DNA of 64,000 bases, from the NCBI GenBank assembly GCA_016290335.1, contig JAEETM010000001.1, positions 1 to 64,000 of the forward strand, in the 5' to 3' direction. Shown piece after piece: positions 42,394 through 51,814 of this stretch; within the stretch, counting starts at the first letter, position 1, and each line of letters starts with the position of its first letter. The notes beneath the pieces are model-generated. The model searched no databases, was not told where the DNA came from, and worked only from the letters and a program-made list of their open reading frames with translations. Made by a program: the position numbers and the translations under genes. Origin of the DNA: Treponema sp. (GTDB lineage: Bacteria; Spirochaetota; Spirochaetia; Treponematales; Treponemataceae).

Positions 42394-43776
42394 TTACCTG
42401 TTCATATCGTCAAGCATACCCTGCCAGACATTTTTCCAGGTTTCATAAGCTTCTACAGGAGTTTGCCAGCCCCAGCAGATTGCATTAAGCATATCATCAT
42501 TACCAATACCGCTTACAAGCTTATCTACACGCTGATTAGGAATCTGAGCAAGAAGCTCACAGGTTTCATCTACAGCACGAGCATCGCGGAAGCCAGGGTA
42601 ATAATCTTCTTTCCAGGCATCAGGTCCGTCGTAACCAGGTGTTGGTGTTACATACAAATCTACAGCCTTAGCGATTTTGTTAGCCTTTTCCAAATCATAG
42701 CATTTTGGAATTATCCACATTGGAGAATCGTGCAAGGTGTGATATTTTCCATCTCCACTTGGGCCTTTAGGGAATGCAACAAAACCAAAGTCATCTTTCA
42801 TTACTGAAAGTGTTCCACCAGGCTGAGCAATAAACTCCTGGTCAGCAAGGAAAGCTGTTTCACCATTAATAAAGGCTACACGGAAATAATCCCAAGCTGC
42901 ACCTTCTGGCTGAGGGAGCTGATAAGTTGCCCACATATGAGCCATCCAGTTCCAGGCTTCCATAGATTTATCTGAACCAGCGTTATTAAAGAACTTACCG
43001 TTGGCATCGCGGGAAATACGGCTTCCACCATTTGAATCGAGAGCTGCATCTCCAAAACAGGTATAGAAAGAAGACATAGCATAATTGTCGATTAAACCGT
43101 CATTATCAACATCTCGCTGTACTTTCTTACAGATTTCTTCAAAGCTTTCCCAAGTCCACTTACCATCTTTCTGCAAATCATAAGGAAGATCTGGATTAAG
43201 ACCTGATTCTTCAAGAATCCTTTTGTTAAAGAACATACCTTCTCGTGGCTCAGCCTTTACCCACTGGAATGTATAATAAGAATCACCTTTCTTAAGTCTT
43301 TCGCAAACACCTTTGTCATATTTTGGATCATTCATATAATCAACAGATGTAATTTTAGACAAATCCCAGAACAAATCGGCTTTAATTCCAACATTTGCAG
43401 AACGGCCGTCAATACAAAGGATGTAATTTTCATCACCGCCAGTAATGCAGTAATTAGTTACAAACTGAGGCATGGAAGCCCAGCTTGCTGCCTGAGCCTG
43501 ATAGCATTTCATATTGTAAGTTTGATTTACCCACTCCTGCCATGCCTTATCATCTTCCTGTTTTTTAGAAGCAGGAGCTGCAGAAGGATCAGTCCACCAG
43601 TCTCCAAGAATAATTGTCATTCCCTTAAAGTCGTAAACCTTTTTTGTAGCCGGATCCTTTTGCTTTTCAATTTTCTTGAAGGCATCATTCTTCTTTTTCT
43701 TTGCAGCAGAAACCGGGTTCAAAAGAACTACAGCAAGCACTGCAAGAACCATTGCGTTTTTTAATTTGTTTGTCAT
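42394..43776 (-). CDS. Extracellular sugar-binding protein, array member
   Basis: 460 residues from the ATG at 43776, chosen because GGAGG lies 5 nt upstream inside an earlier in-frame ATG at 43788. Signal peptide LLNPVSAAKKKK, no Cys. Compared with the others it replaces the shared 'WGSNPQFV' with 'WASMPQFV' and carries DVDNDGLID in the EF-hand-like loop; the C-terminus NVWQGMLDDMNR is shared. Aromatic ligand positions differ (WVKAEPREGMFFNKRI), so specificity may differ. Upstream, the repeated ACTTTA/TAAAGT motifs (43786-43850) could be operators. Confidence 0.93.
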   Translation of the reverse strand: MTNKLKNAMVLAVLAVVLLNPVSAAKKKKNDAFKKIEKQKDPATKKVYDFKGMTIILGDWWTDPSAAPASKKQEDDKAWQEWVNQTYNMKCYQAQAASWASMPQFVTNYCITGGDENYILCIDGRSANVGIKADLFWDLSKITSVDYMNDPKYDKGVCERLKKGDSYYTFQWVKAEPREGMFFNKRILEESGLNPDLPYDLQKDGKWTWESFEEICKKVQRDVDNDGLIDNYAMSSFYTCFGDAALDSNGGSRISRDANGKFFNNAGSDKSMEAWNWMAHMWATYQLPQPEGAAWDYFRVAFINGETAFLADQEFIAQPGGTLSVMKDDFGFVAFPKGPSGDGKYHTLHDSPMWIIPKCYDLEKANKIAKAVDLYVTPTPGYDGPDAWKEDYYPGFRDARAVDETCELLAQIPNQRVDKLVSGIGNDDMLNAICWGWQTPVEAYETWKNVWQGMLDDMNR

Positions 43777-43883
43777 GTTTTCCTCCATAAAGTAATTTTA
43801 CTTTACTTTTTAAGTATAACATAACTTTTTATAAAGTAAACTAAAATTTTAATTTAATTTACTTTTTTTTAGTTAATTTTGGG

Positions 43884-43910
43884 ATTGTCGTGTCTAGCAC
43901 GACAATGACA
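43884..43910 (+). repeat. 27-nt hairpin element, copy 3
   Basis: Perfect arms ATTGTCGTG and CACGACAAT, loop TCTAG, then GACA and eight T on the plus strand. It lies between two binding-protein genes. A second copy of CAATGACA follows at 43920. Confidence 0.75.
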
Positions 43911-43930
43911 TTTTTTTTGCAATGACATAA

Positions 43931-43960
43931 AAAAAACCGCCAGCCTAAGCCAGCGGTTTT
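43931..43960 (-). terminator. Intrinsic terminator after the 43992 gene
   Basis: On the minus strand AAAACCGC / GCGGTTTT, with inner pairing GGCTTAGGC, then T-rich sequence. It ends the transcript of the 43992 gene. Confidence 0.85.
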
Positions 43961-43991
43961 CAAATTATATCAGATTATAAAAAGCTGAATA

Positions 43992-45377
43992 TTAGCGGTT
44001 ACAATCGTCAATAAGTCCCTGCCATACATTGTAGCAGCCTTCATACAATTCCTGAGCTGTTCCGTTACCACCACAGAGGTTCCAGATGATGTCGCCCTGG
44101 TTCAAACCAGAAATAAGAACATCGTATCGTGGGTTAGGATTGTCCATCATGTACTGTAATGTTTCATCAACAGCACGTGAATCGCGGAATGACTGCCAGT
44201 ATCCGTCTTTCCAAGCATCTGGTCCTTCATATCCAGGAACAGGTTCTGCCCAAAGGTCAACAATCTTAGCAATCTTTTCAGCACGGTCTGCATCGTATAC
44301 AGAAGGAATAATCATAATGTTGTTCTGATGAACTGTCTTGTATTTTCCATCTCCATGAGGTCCGAGTGGGAAGCAAACAAATCCGTAGTCGTCAGCCATT
44401 GACCAGAACTTTCCGTTAGGCTGTGCATTGTATTCCTGATCTGCGAGGAATGCAACTTCACCATTTGTAAATGCTGTATAGAAGTAGTCCCAGTTCTCGC
44501 CTTCTTCCTGAGGGAGCTGATATGTAAGGAACATGTGCTGAATCCAGTTCCAAGCTTCCATAGCTTTTTCTGAACCTGCAACGTTTATATATTTACCATT
44601 TGCATCGCGGTCGATAATTTTTGCACCGTTTGAATCCAATGCTGAGTAAGAGAATTCTGTGTTGAAAGAAGCCATAGCATACTGATCGATTACACCATCG
44701 TTATCTGTATCACGTGTTAATTTCTTACACATCTCTTCAAATGTATCCCATGTCCATTTTCCAGCTTTCTGCAAATCATATGGATAGTCAGGATCATAAC
44801 CATTTTCCTGAAGGATTCTCTTGTTGAAGAATACACCGTTTCTAGGCTCTGGTTTTCCGAGGTTGAAACCATAGAAAGAATCACCTTTCTTAAGAAGGTT
44901 TACAGTTCCCTGCTCGTATTTGTTGGCATCTTTATAGTTTACACTCTTGATTTTTGACAAATCATAGAAAAGATTAGCTTTTACACCAGTTGTTGCAGAA
45001 CGTCCATCAATAGTGAATACATAGTTTTCATCACCACCAGAAATACAGAAGTTTGATACGAACTGTGGGTTTGAACCCCATCCACAAACTGCCATCTGCT
45101 TTACTTTGAAGTTATAAGCATCATAAGTCCAGTCACGCCATGCGAACTGATCTTCTTCTGCTTTTGAAGCAGGCTGTCTGTCTGGATCACTCCACCAGTC
45201 AGCGTAAATAACTTCCATTCCCTTGAAGTCATAAACTTTCTTTGTTTTTGGATCCTTCTGTTTTACAACTTTCTTGTAAGGATCATCCTTCTTCTTCTTT
45301 GCAGCAGAAACAGTACTTGTTACCATTAATGCAGCAATAGCGATACAAAGCGCTTTCTTCATAGTACCTTTATTCAT
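43992..45377 (-). CDS. Extracellular sugar-binding protein, array member
   Basis: 461 residues. GAGGAG lies 6-7 nt before the ATG at 45377. Signal peptide ends TVSAAKKKK. It carries WWSDPDRQPASKAEEDQFAWRDW, the EF-hand-like DTDNDGVID, YDLQKAGKWTWDTFEEMCKKL, and ends NVWQGLIDDCNR. Close in sequence to the 40888 gene, consistent with tandem duplication. A 12-bp inverted repeat lies in its upstream region. Free periplasmic CUT1-type binding protein; sugar unknown. Confidence 0.93.
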   Translation of the reverse strand: MNKGTMKKALCIAIAALMVTSTVSAAKKKKDDPYKKVVKQKDPKTKKVYDFKGMEVIYADWWSDPDRQPASKAEEDQFAWRDWTYDAYNFKVKQMAVCGWGSNPQFVSNFCISGGDENYVFTIDGRSATTGVKANLFYDLSKIKSVNYKDANKYEQGTVNLLKKGDSFYGFNLGKPEPRNGVFFNKRILQENGYDPDYPYDLQKAGKWTWDTFEEMCKKLTRDTDNDGVIDQYAMASFNTEFSYSALDSNGAKIIDRDANGKYINVAGSEKAMEAWNWIQHMFLTYQLPQEEGENWDYFYTAFTNGEVAFLADQEYNAQPNGKFWSMADDYGFVCFPLGPHGDGKYKTVHQNNIMIIPSVYDADRAEKIAKIVDLWAEPVPGYEGPDAWKDGYWQSFRDSRAVDETLQYMMDNPNPRYDVLISGLNQGDIIWNLCGGNGTAQELYEGCYNVWQGLIDDCNR

Positions 45378-45455
45378 TTTTTTCTCCTCTTAATTGTACT
45401 TTATAAAAGATATTATAATTATATCATTAAACCAAAATAATGCAATTTAATTTTT

Positions 45456-45489
45456 ACAATATAATAGTACAAATCCCCTATTATATTGT
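45456..45489. promoter_or_regulatory. Perfect 12-bp inverted repeat upstream of the 43992 gene
   Basis: ACAATATAATAG and CTATTATATTGT, 10-nt loop. On the plus strand the stem is followed by ATTTTT but no plus-strand gene ends here. It could be an AT-rich terminator for the 45498 gene or an operator. Confidence 0.5.
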
Positions 45490-45497
45490 ATTTTTGC

Positions 45498-46883
45498 TTA
45501 TCGGTTAGTATCGTCAATCAATCCCTGCCATACGTTTTTAGCATTTTCGTATGATTCTTCAGGAGTAGCCCAGCCGCCCCAGATGCCCCAAATCATATCA
45601 CCGGTGCTTAAACCGCCAACAAGACCGTCAAAGCGTGGATTAGGAGTATCCATCATAAGCTGCAAGGTTTCATCAACTGCTCGTGGGTCTCTGAATGATG
45701 AATAATAACCTTCTTTCCATGCTACAGCATCATCATAACCAGGAACAGGTTCAAGCCACAAATCAATAGCTTTTGCTACCTTTTCTGCTCTTTCTGCACT
45801 GTAAATGCTTGGGATAATACACATATTTGAACTGTGGATTGTTTTGTAAACGTGGTCACCGGAAGGTCCGAGTGGGAAGCATACAAAACCAAAATCATCC
45901 TGCATGGAAGAGAACTTTCCCTGTGGCTGTGCATTATATTCCTGATCGCAAAGGAAAGCAGCTTCTCCATTTACAAAGGCTGTATAAAACCAGTCCCAGT
46001 TTGCATCATCACCAGGAGATGGCTGCTGATAGTTCTGTGCAATTTTTACACACCAGTTCCAGGCTTCCATTGATTTGTCTGAACCTGCATTGTTATAATA
46101 TTTACCATTTGCATCTCGTTCTATAAAGCTGCCACCGTTAGAGAATAAGGCTGCGGCACAGAAGGTTGAACTAAATGTTGTTAAACCCCAGGTATCCGGA
46201 ATACCATCATTGTCTGTATCGCGGGTTGTTGCTTTTAAAAGCTCTTCAAACTTTTCCCAGGTCCATTTTCCCTCTTTTTGAAGATCATAAGGTAAGTCTG
46301 GATCAAAACCAGCTTCCTGTAAAAGTCTCTTATTCCAGAACATACCTTCACGTGGTTCAGGTTTTCCCCAGTTGAAAGCGAAGAAAGAATCACCCTTTTT
46401 AAGTAAATCAACTACACCCTGGTCGTATTTTGAAGAATCTTTATAATTTACACTTTTGATTTTTGACAAATCATAGAAAAGATTAGCTCTTACTCCCTGA
46501 GAAGCAGAACGTCCATCAATAAGGAATGCATAGTTTTCATCACCACCGCCAACACAGAAGTTAGCTACAAACTGTGGATTAGAGCCCCAGCCTGCACAAG
46601 CCTTTTGAACAACCTTTACATTATAAGTATTATTTGTCCATTCACGCCATGCAAACTGATCTTCTTCCTGCTTAGAAACAGGTGCTCTTTCTGCATCTGT
46701 CCACCAGTCGGAAATAATAACTTCCATTCCCTTAAAATCATATTTCTTTTTAGTCTCAGGATCTTTCTGCGGCTTTACATTTTTGTAAGGATCTTCCTTT
46801 TTCTTTTTTGCAGCAGATAAAGAAGCTACAGCCATTACAGCTACTAAAAGAACAGAAATGATTTTTTTAGTTTTGTTTTTCAT
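45498..46883 (-). CDS. Extracellular sugar-binding protein, array member with own regulated promoter
   Basis: 461 residues from the ATG at 46883; an ATG at 46895 is in frame but GGGGGT lies just before 46883. Signal peptide MAVASLSAAKKKK. It has WWTDAERAPVSKQEEDQFAWREW, DTDNDGIPDTWG (with Pro in the loop and Trp in place of Tyr), and ends NVWQGLIDDTNR. First of the five array genes in the direction of transcription, placed just after the permease operon. Its promoter (46931-46958) and a 22-bp palindrome suggest repression by a LacI-type regulator. Confidence 0.93.
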   Translation of the reverse strand: MKNKTKKIISVLLVAVMAVASLSAAKKKKEDPYKNVKPQKDPETKKKYDFKGMEVIISDWWTDAERAPVSKQEEDQFAWREWTNNTYNVKVVQKACAGWGSNPQFVANFCVGGGDENYAFLIDGRSASQGVRANLFYDLSKIKSVNYKDSSKYDQGVVDLLKKGDSFFAFNWGKPEPREGMFWNKRLLQEAGFDPDLPYDLQKEGKWTWEKFEELLKATTRDTDNDGIPDTWGLTTFSSTFCAAALFSNGGSFIERDANGKYYNNAGSDKSMEAWNWCVKIAQNYQQPSPGDDANWDWFYTAFVNGEAAFLCDQEYNAQPQGKFSSMQDDFGFVCFPLGPSGDHVYKTIHSSNMCIIPSIYSAERAEKVAKAIDLWLEPVPGYDDAVAWKEGYYSSFRDPRAVDETLQLMMDTPNPRFDGLVGGLSTGDMIWGIWGGWATPEESYENAKNVWQGLIDDTNR

Positions 46884-46896
46884 TGGTACCCCCATT

Positions 46897-46918
46897 TTTA
46901 ATTAAACGTTTAATTAAA
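46897..46918. promoter_or_regulatory. 22-bp perfect palindrome, LacI-type operator candidate
   Basis: Each arm is TTTAATTAAAC read toward the centre, meeting at a CG step, the form expected for LacI/GalR operators. It lies between the -10 box and the start codon of the 45498 gene. A second, imperfect half-site (TCGTTTAACC) follows at 46919. Confidence 0.65.
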
Positions 46919-46930
46919 TCGTTTAACCTA

Positions 46931-46958
46931 ATTATAATACATTATTATTTTTTAGCAA
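46931..46958 (-). promoter_or_regulatory. Promoter of the 45498 gene
   Basis: TTGCTA and TATAAT on the minus strand with a 16-nt spacer, immediately upstream of the palindrome. Confidence 0.55.
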
Positions 46959-47013
46959 GAAAAATCTTTTATATTTTTATGATTTTTCCAGGGGCGTCCG
47001 CAAAGTCACAGAA

Positions 47014-47058
47014 ATAAAAAAAGCTGCCTGAATCAGTCAAAACTAATCAGACAGCTTT
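47014..47058 (-). terminator. Intrinsic terminator of the eight-gene transport operon
   Basis: On the minus strand AAAAAGCTGTCTGA pairs with TCAGGCAGCTTTTT (one G-T pair) and is followed by T. It lies 23 bp after the last permease gene. Confidence 0.85.
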
Positions 47059-47080
47059 TTATTAAGGTAAAAATGTAGGC

Positions 47081-48082
47081 TTACATCTTAACACCAGTAG
47101 AAGCAAGGCTTTCTACAAATAAGTTCTGACAGAAGATGTAAAGAATGATTACAGGAATAATCATAAGCAATACACCAGTTGAAAGAATTGCATTTGAATA
47201 AGCAACAGGTGGATTTACAGAACCACCGTTTATAGCAGAAAGATAGGTTCCAAATCTTTCAACAATACCTGCAATCTGTCCTGAAAGAAGCTTAATCTTT
47301 CCCAGGAACAATTCGGTATAGAAGCTGTCTGTCCACTGCCATACAAATGAGAAGAGGAAGCATGATGTGATGATTGGTTTTGCACCTGGAACCATAATTC
47401 TAAAGAAGGTTGCAAAAGGTCCACATCCATCAACGTAGGCAGCTTCTTCCAGCTCAAACGGGAAGCCAAGGAAGAACTGTCTTATCATAAAGATATAAAG
47501 ACCATTCTTAAGTCCCATACAGCCTAAACACATCATAAGGTAAGGCGCCATAGAACCTCGTAAGTTCAAGGTTTTACCAAAGAACTTAAAGTACCTGAAG
47601 TGAAGGAACAAAGATGTAGAAATTGTCTGCGGCGGAATTACAATAATGAGGATAACACAGAAGAACCAGAACTTTTTAAGTGGGAACTGGAATCTTGAAA
47701 AACCATAACCAACAAGGCTGCAAACAAATACCTCTATAATAGAAACTACGATTGAAACCCAGATTGTATTAAACAGAGTCTTTTTGTAGTCAAGAAGCAG
47801 AGTTGCAATTCTCCAGTTGCTTAAAGAAAAGTGCTTTGGTACTACAATAATAGTTGTATCGTACAAATCCTTTTCTGCCATAAAGCTGAAAGAAAACTTA
47901 TTCAGTATTGGCTGAATAATCATAAAGCACATACCAAACAAAAGGATTGCGCGGAAAATAGAAAGAGCATATTTCTTAATGGTTTCTGTAAGAAGAATAC
48001 CATCAGAAGCTTCATTTCTTTCCCAGAAGGATCTTTTATCGGCTAACGGTGTAGCTAATTCTTTTTTATTCTTTTTAGTCAT
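47081..48082 (-). CDS. Carbohydrate ABC transporter permease (MalG/CUT1 type)
   Basis: 333 residues with about six TM segments and the coupling loop EAAYVDGCGPFATFFRIMVPGAKP. The cytoplasmic N-terminus is longer than usual (about 40 residues, MTKKNKKELATPLADKRSFWERNEASDG). Its start overlaps the upstream permease by 8 nt. Second pair in the operon; probably serves the soluble binding proteins encoded just downstream. No ATPase is present, so a shared MsmK-like ATPase is likely. Confidence 0.93.
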   Translation of the reverse strand: MTKKNKKELATPLADKRSFWERNEASDGILLTETIKKYALSIFRAILLFGMCFMIIQPILNKFSFSFMAEKDLYDTTIIVVPKHFSLSNWRIATLLLDYKKTLFNTIWVSIVVSIIEVFVCSLVGYGFSRFQFPLKKFWFFCVILIIVIPPQTISTSLFLHFRYFKFFGKTLNLRGSMAPYLMMCLGCMGLKNGLYIFMIRQFFLGFPFELEEAAYVDGCGPFATFFRIMVPGAKPIITSCFLFSFVWQWTDSFYTELFLGKIKLLSGQIAGIVERFGTYLSAINGGSVNPPVAYSNAILSTGVLLMIIPVIILYIFCQNLFVESLASTGVKM

Positions 48083-49016
48083 AATTGTATACCACCTTAG
48101 AAATGAAAAGAGAACTTATTCCTATGAATAACATACAGACAATGAAGTAAATCCAGGCAAGTGCAGAACTGTAACCGTAATTCAACTGAATTACCATCTG
48201 TTCATTTATCTTAGTCATAATCTGATTGTCAGTCTTCATAAAGAAGTCAACGATTGTGTAAACCCAGCAAACAAGCATAAGAGGACTTACCATTGGTACT
48301 GTAATCTTCCAGAGACTTTCCCATGAAGTACAACCTTCCATCTGAGCTGCTTCATACATACTTGGAGAAATGTTCTGAAGACCAGAAAGGAAGATAATAA
48401 TCTGAATACCGGAAGCCATTGCAACATCGTAGATTGAGTCAATAATGTCAAACAGGATATTGAATACCTTTCCACTAATTCCGTTTACACCACCAGTATT
48501 TGAAACAAGTATTTGCTCCAGAACATCGGTAATTGTATTGGAGTTTCCAGATTCCTCAATAGTTGCTTTGAGCTGTGCCATCAAGGTGTTGTTATACTCA
48601 AGTCCAACAAGAACACCAGAAGAAAGAATTACAGCAAGGAAGAATATTGAACGTGCAAGAGTTCTTCCCTTGAACTTCTGATTAAGAATAAGAGCTACGA
48701 AGAAGCTGAATACAATGGTTGCCAGAGACCTGTAGAACATCTGTGCTACAGAATTAACTACCATTCGGTTAAACTCAGGGTCGATTGTAAGTGCCCTTAT
48801 ATAGTTTGCCCAATTGTTCCAGTTCAGAACAAAGCCCTGATTGGAAATAACAACTTCACTAACGCTCATTCTAAAGGACTGATAAAGCGGTTTTATCATA
48901 AAAAGAATAAAACCAAGTATAAAAGGTAAAATAAAAATATACCCATATATTGCTCTTCGCTGTGTTAGTCCTACCTTTCGCTTGATTTTAATAATCAAAT
49001 CATTCATCTTAGACAT
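48075..49016 (-). CDS. Carbohydrate ABC transporter permease (MalF/CUT1 type)
   Basis: 313 residues, about six TM segments, coupling loop MYEAAQMEGCTSWESLWKITVPMVSP. A large periplasmic loop between TM3 and TM4 (KATIEESGNSNTITDVLEQI...) is present. The ATG begins one base after the DUF5696-like gene stop, so the genes are co-translated. Pairs with the MalG-type permease downstream. Confidence 0.93.
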   Translation of the reverse strand: MSKMNDLIIKIKRKVGLTQRRAIYGYIFILPFILGFILFMIKPLYQSFRMSVSEVVISNQGFVLNWNNWANYIRALTIDPEFNRMVVNSVAQMFYRSLATIVFSFFVALILNQKFKGRTLARSIFFLAVILSSGVLVGLEYNNTLMAQLKATIEESGNSNTITDVLEQILVSNTGGVNGISGKVFNILFDIIDSIYDVAMASGIQIIIFLSGLQNISPSMYEAAQMEGCTSWESLWKITVPMVSPLMLVCWVYTIVDFFMKTDNQIMTKINEQMVIQLNYGYSSALAWIYFIVCMLFIGISSLFISKVVYNYD

Positions 49017-49017
49017 C

Positions 49018-51798
49018 TTAGTCCTCCACCTTCATAACTTTATACTCACGGGCAGGAATATACAGGCCTGAATCATCGGTATAATCAAGATAACCAAAGT
49101 TTACATAAACCTGATAGTTATTATCGTAAGTTGTAACAGTTACATCATCATCAATAAACTCATGATTTACAATTGTACTGTTCTTTACAGGGCCCATTTC
49201 TTTGTTATATTTGTTGTAAATATCAGCAAACTTGTCTTTCCAGCTGTTAAAGCAGGCTGCATAATATTCTGTATATGAGGTTTCCTGAAGAGCTTTTTCA
49301 GATTCATACATAAAGGAGAAGTACAAGCCTGCACCACTCTCTGCTGATTCAAGAATAATCTGGTCAGCTTCGAAACCAAGATTTACAGGAATACCGGTAA
49401 AGTTTTTATAACCGTGGAGTGCAATTTCATAGAAAGGAATGTGCTTATCCAGAATTGCATAGCTGTTACCATGAAGTGTCATATTAGTAATAAGATCTGT
49501 ATTCTTAAGGGCATAATCATTACCAATATTTATTGCAACAGCTAAGCCTTTTTCTTTTGCTTCCTGCATTCTTGCATCCTGCTGTTTACGGGAAGCAGCA
49601 CGGCTAAGAGCTTTATTTGGAGAATCATTATAATCTCCAGCCAATTGATAACCATTATCTCTGTAAGAAATACCATCCAAATCATACTTCAAGGCATTTT
49701 TGATTAATACTTCGCTAGCATAATCAATATTAGATGGTTTGAGCAGATAGTATTTATCTTTCTTTTCGTCCTTACCATACCAGATTAATGAGTATTCATT
49801 AAGTTCGCAAACTTCATCATTAGCAAAACGGGCAGGATCTCTATAGCGGAAGAAACCGTCTCTAAGCTTTGAATTATAAGCCGTCTGCACAGAGGCATCC
49901 AGATAAAGCTTAGCTGAAGTATTCTCAACAGAATCTGTCATTTTCTTAAAGCCTGATGTACCGCCCAACTTGTTTATAAACTTAAACTTCTTGAGCATTT
50001 TCTGCTTGATACCGCCATTAATAAAGCCTGAAAGCTTGTACTGAACATCTTTTATACCAAGTTCTTCAACTTCATTAATGATTTTTCCAGCCTGAGAATA
50101 AGTAGTAAGCTTATAAGGTAATTTCTTTGGCATACCAAGAATCTGTTGAACCTTATCAATAGCACCTACAATTTCAATTGCAAGAGGAGTTTCTTTGTTA
50201 GCAAGCTTTTTCTGACCGCCGAACAAATACTTCTGATATTCTTTAGCCATATCAACATAAGAAGGAGAATTAACAAAGGCATAAACCTGAGTAATTCTTT
50301 CTCCTGCTGGAAGAGATTTTTCATAAGAATACTGAGCACTTGTGTTTCTTGCAGAAACTTCGAACTGTTCGCCGTGAACCATCTTGTAGTTAGCACGTAC
50401 ATAGTTGTAGCTTCCAAGCTTACCGCTAATTTCTGCAACAACAGTTCCGTATTCAGCACCGTTTTCCATAATTGAAATATAGCTTGAATCACCAAAGGAT
50501 TCACCGAATACAGGATAAGCAGTACGGGTTTCGGTAATAATAGCCTTTCTGTCAGAAGCAGTATCCCAACCGTAAACATCAGCATAATAACCGTTCTGCT
50601 TTGTTTTTCCGTTGTTAAAGTAGATTATGCTTCCGCCACCTTCCGGTACAAACATATAACCTTCATCCTGTGTGCCTGCTGCACCAAAATATGGAAGAAC
50701 AGAAAGCTGAACTATAGGATAAGCCTGTTTGTAAAGAATCTCATCATAAGGAATATCTACAACGAGTTTGTTTCCGTCAAGCTTGTAATAAACAGTGAAA
50801 TTGAATGCAGGGTCAACCTTTGAAGATGTTTCCTTGTACATTTCACTATGACGCATATAATCTTCGTCTGTGTAACCGATTTTTGTAAAAATCTCTTCAC
50901 ACTGAACTTTAAGGTATTTATTAAGCTTATCAGGGTCAAAAATAAGGAAAAGTGTATCTTCTTCAAGACCTGGATATTTTCTAAGCAAATCTTCCTTATT
51001 GTCGGAAGGTCTGAGTCGGTCAATATCTACCTCGCGGTAACAGCGTTTTGTAATTACATTCTGGTCTGACGGATTCATTTTTTCCAGATATTCGTCCATT
51101 TCCTCGGCATAAATAGCTTTTGGATAGCGGTATTCACGCTGCATTGTACTTGCAGTGTATTTTACCTGAACAGCATCACCCTTCTTTGATACTTCAAAGA
51201 AGTTACGGTCAATACTGTAAACCTGTGTATCGTAAGTATTTTCAACACCATTTTCTGTTGAATACTTTACAAGGAATGTAGACTTCATATTGTTCTTTTC
51301 TTTTGTAAGAGCAATAGGGTCTTTTTCAAGCTCTGGTGGATTTGAATACCACATGTGGTTTGTATCTTTCTGGAGGACTGTAAACTGAGTTGTTCTTCCA
51401 TCCAGAACAAACTTGAGCTTGTCGTTTTCAAGAGTAAAGCTTTCCGGTGTATTTTCTGCATCGTATTCATAGGCTTTAATAAAGGCATCTGTTACTTTAG
51501 ATACATTTACAAGCGCAAGAATCAACCAGGTAAGTAATCCAAGAAGAATAAGGATAAAGCCAAGACCAATGTAAAACTTCTTTGTTGGTTTATGGAACTC
51601 GAACTTCTTTGTCTTCATTGGCTTTGGTCGACCAATATAACCTTCCGGCATTTTAGATTTCTTAGACTTCTTTTCTTTTTTAACCTTAGGCTCTTTTGTT
51701 TTCTTAACCTTTGGTTCTTTATCTGTAGCAGCTTCTACAGGTATTGATTCCTTTGTCTTCAAATCTTCTTTCTTCATATTTTCTTTCTCTTTCTTCAT
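49018..51798 (-). CDS. Membrane-anchored DUF5696-like protein
   Basis: 926 residues. A very Lys/Glu-rich cytoplasmic N-terminus (about 1-72) precedes one TM segment (about 75-97, FYIGLGFILILLGLLTWLILALV), leaving an 830-residue extracytoplasmic part. That starts with a beta-rich domain (DKLKFVLDGRTTQFTVLQKDTNHMWYSN) and continues into a barrel-like region (DGISYRDNGYQLAGDY, AVAINIGNDYALKNTDLITNMTLHGN) that resembles glycosidase folds. The sequence resembles DUF5696 proteins, which occur beside sugar ABC transporters in Firmicutes. GGAGG lies about 9 nt before the ATG. Oligosaccharide processing or delivery to the permeases is plausible. Confidence 0.75.
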   Translation of the reverse strand: MKKEKENMKKEDLKTKESIPVEAATDKEPKVKKTKEPKVKKEKKSKKSKMPEGYIGRPKPMKTKKFEFHKPTKKFYIGLGFILILLGLLTWLILALVNVSKVTDAFIKAYEYDAENTPESFTLENDKLKFVLDGRTTQFTVLQKDTNHMWYSNPPELEKDPIALTKEKNNMKSTFLVKYSTENGVENTYDTQVYSIDRNFFEVSKKGDAVQVKYTASTMQREYRYPKAIYAEEMDEYLEKMNPSDQNVITKRCYREVDIDRLRPSDNKEDLLRKYPGLEEDTLFLIFDPDKLNKYLKVQCEEIFTKIGYTDEDYMRHSEMYKETSSKVDPAFNFTVYYKLDGNKLVVDIPYDEILYKQAYPIVQLSVLPYFGAAGTQDEGYMFVPEGGGSIIYFNNGKTKQNGYYADVYGWDTASDRKAIITETRTAYPVFGESFGDSSYISIMENGAEYGTVVAEISGKLGSYNYVRANYKMVHGEQFEVSARNTSAQYSYEKSLPAGERITQVYAFVNSPSYVDMAKEYQKYLFGGQKKLANKETPLAIEIVGAIDKVQQILGMPKKLPYKLTTYSQAGKIINEVEELGIKDVQYKLSGFINGGIKQKMLKKFKFINKLGGTSGFKKMTDSVENTSAKLYLDASVQTAYNSKLRDGFFRYRDPARFANDEVCELNEYSLIWYGKDEKKDKYYLLKPSNIDYASEVLIKNALKYDLDGISYRDNGYQLAGDYNDSPNKALSRAASRKQQDARMQEAKEKGLAVAINIGNDYALKNTDLITNMTLHGNSYAILDKHIPFYEIALHGYKNFTGIPVNLGFEADQIILESAESGAGLYFSFMYESEKALQETSYTEYYAACFNSWKDKFADIYNKYNKEMGPVKNSTIVNHEFIDDDVTVTTYDNNYQVYVNFGYLDYTDDSGLYIPAREYKVMKVED

Positions 51799-51814
51799 TA
51801 TAGCCGTCCTCCCA

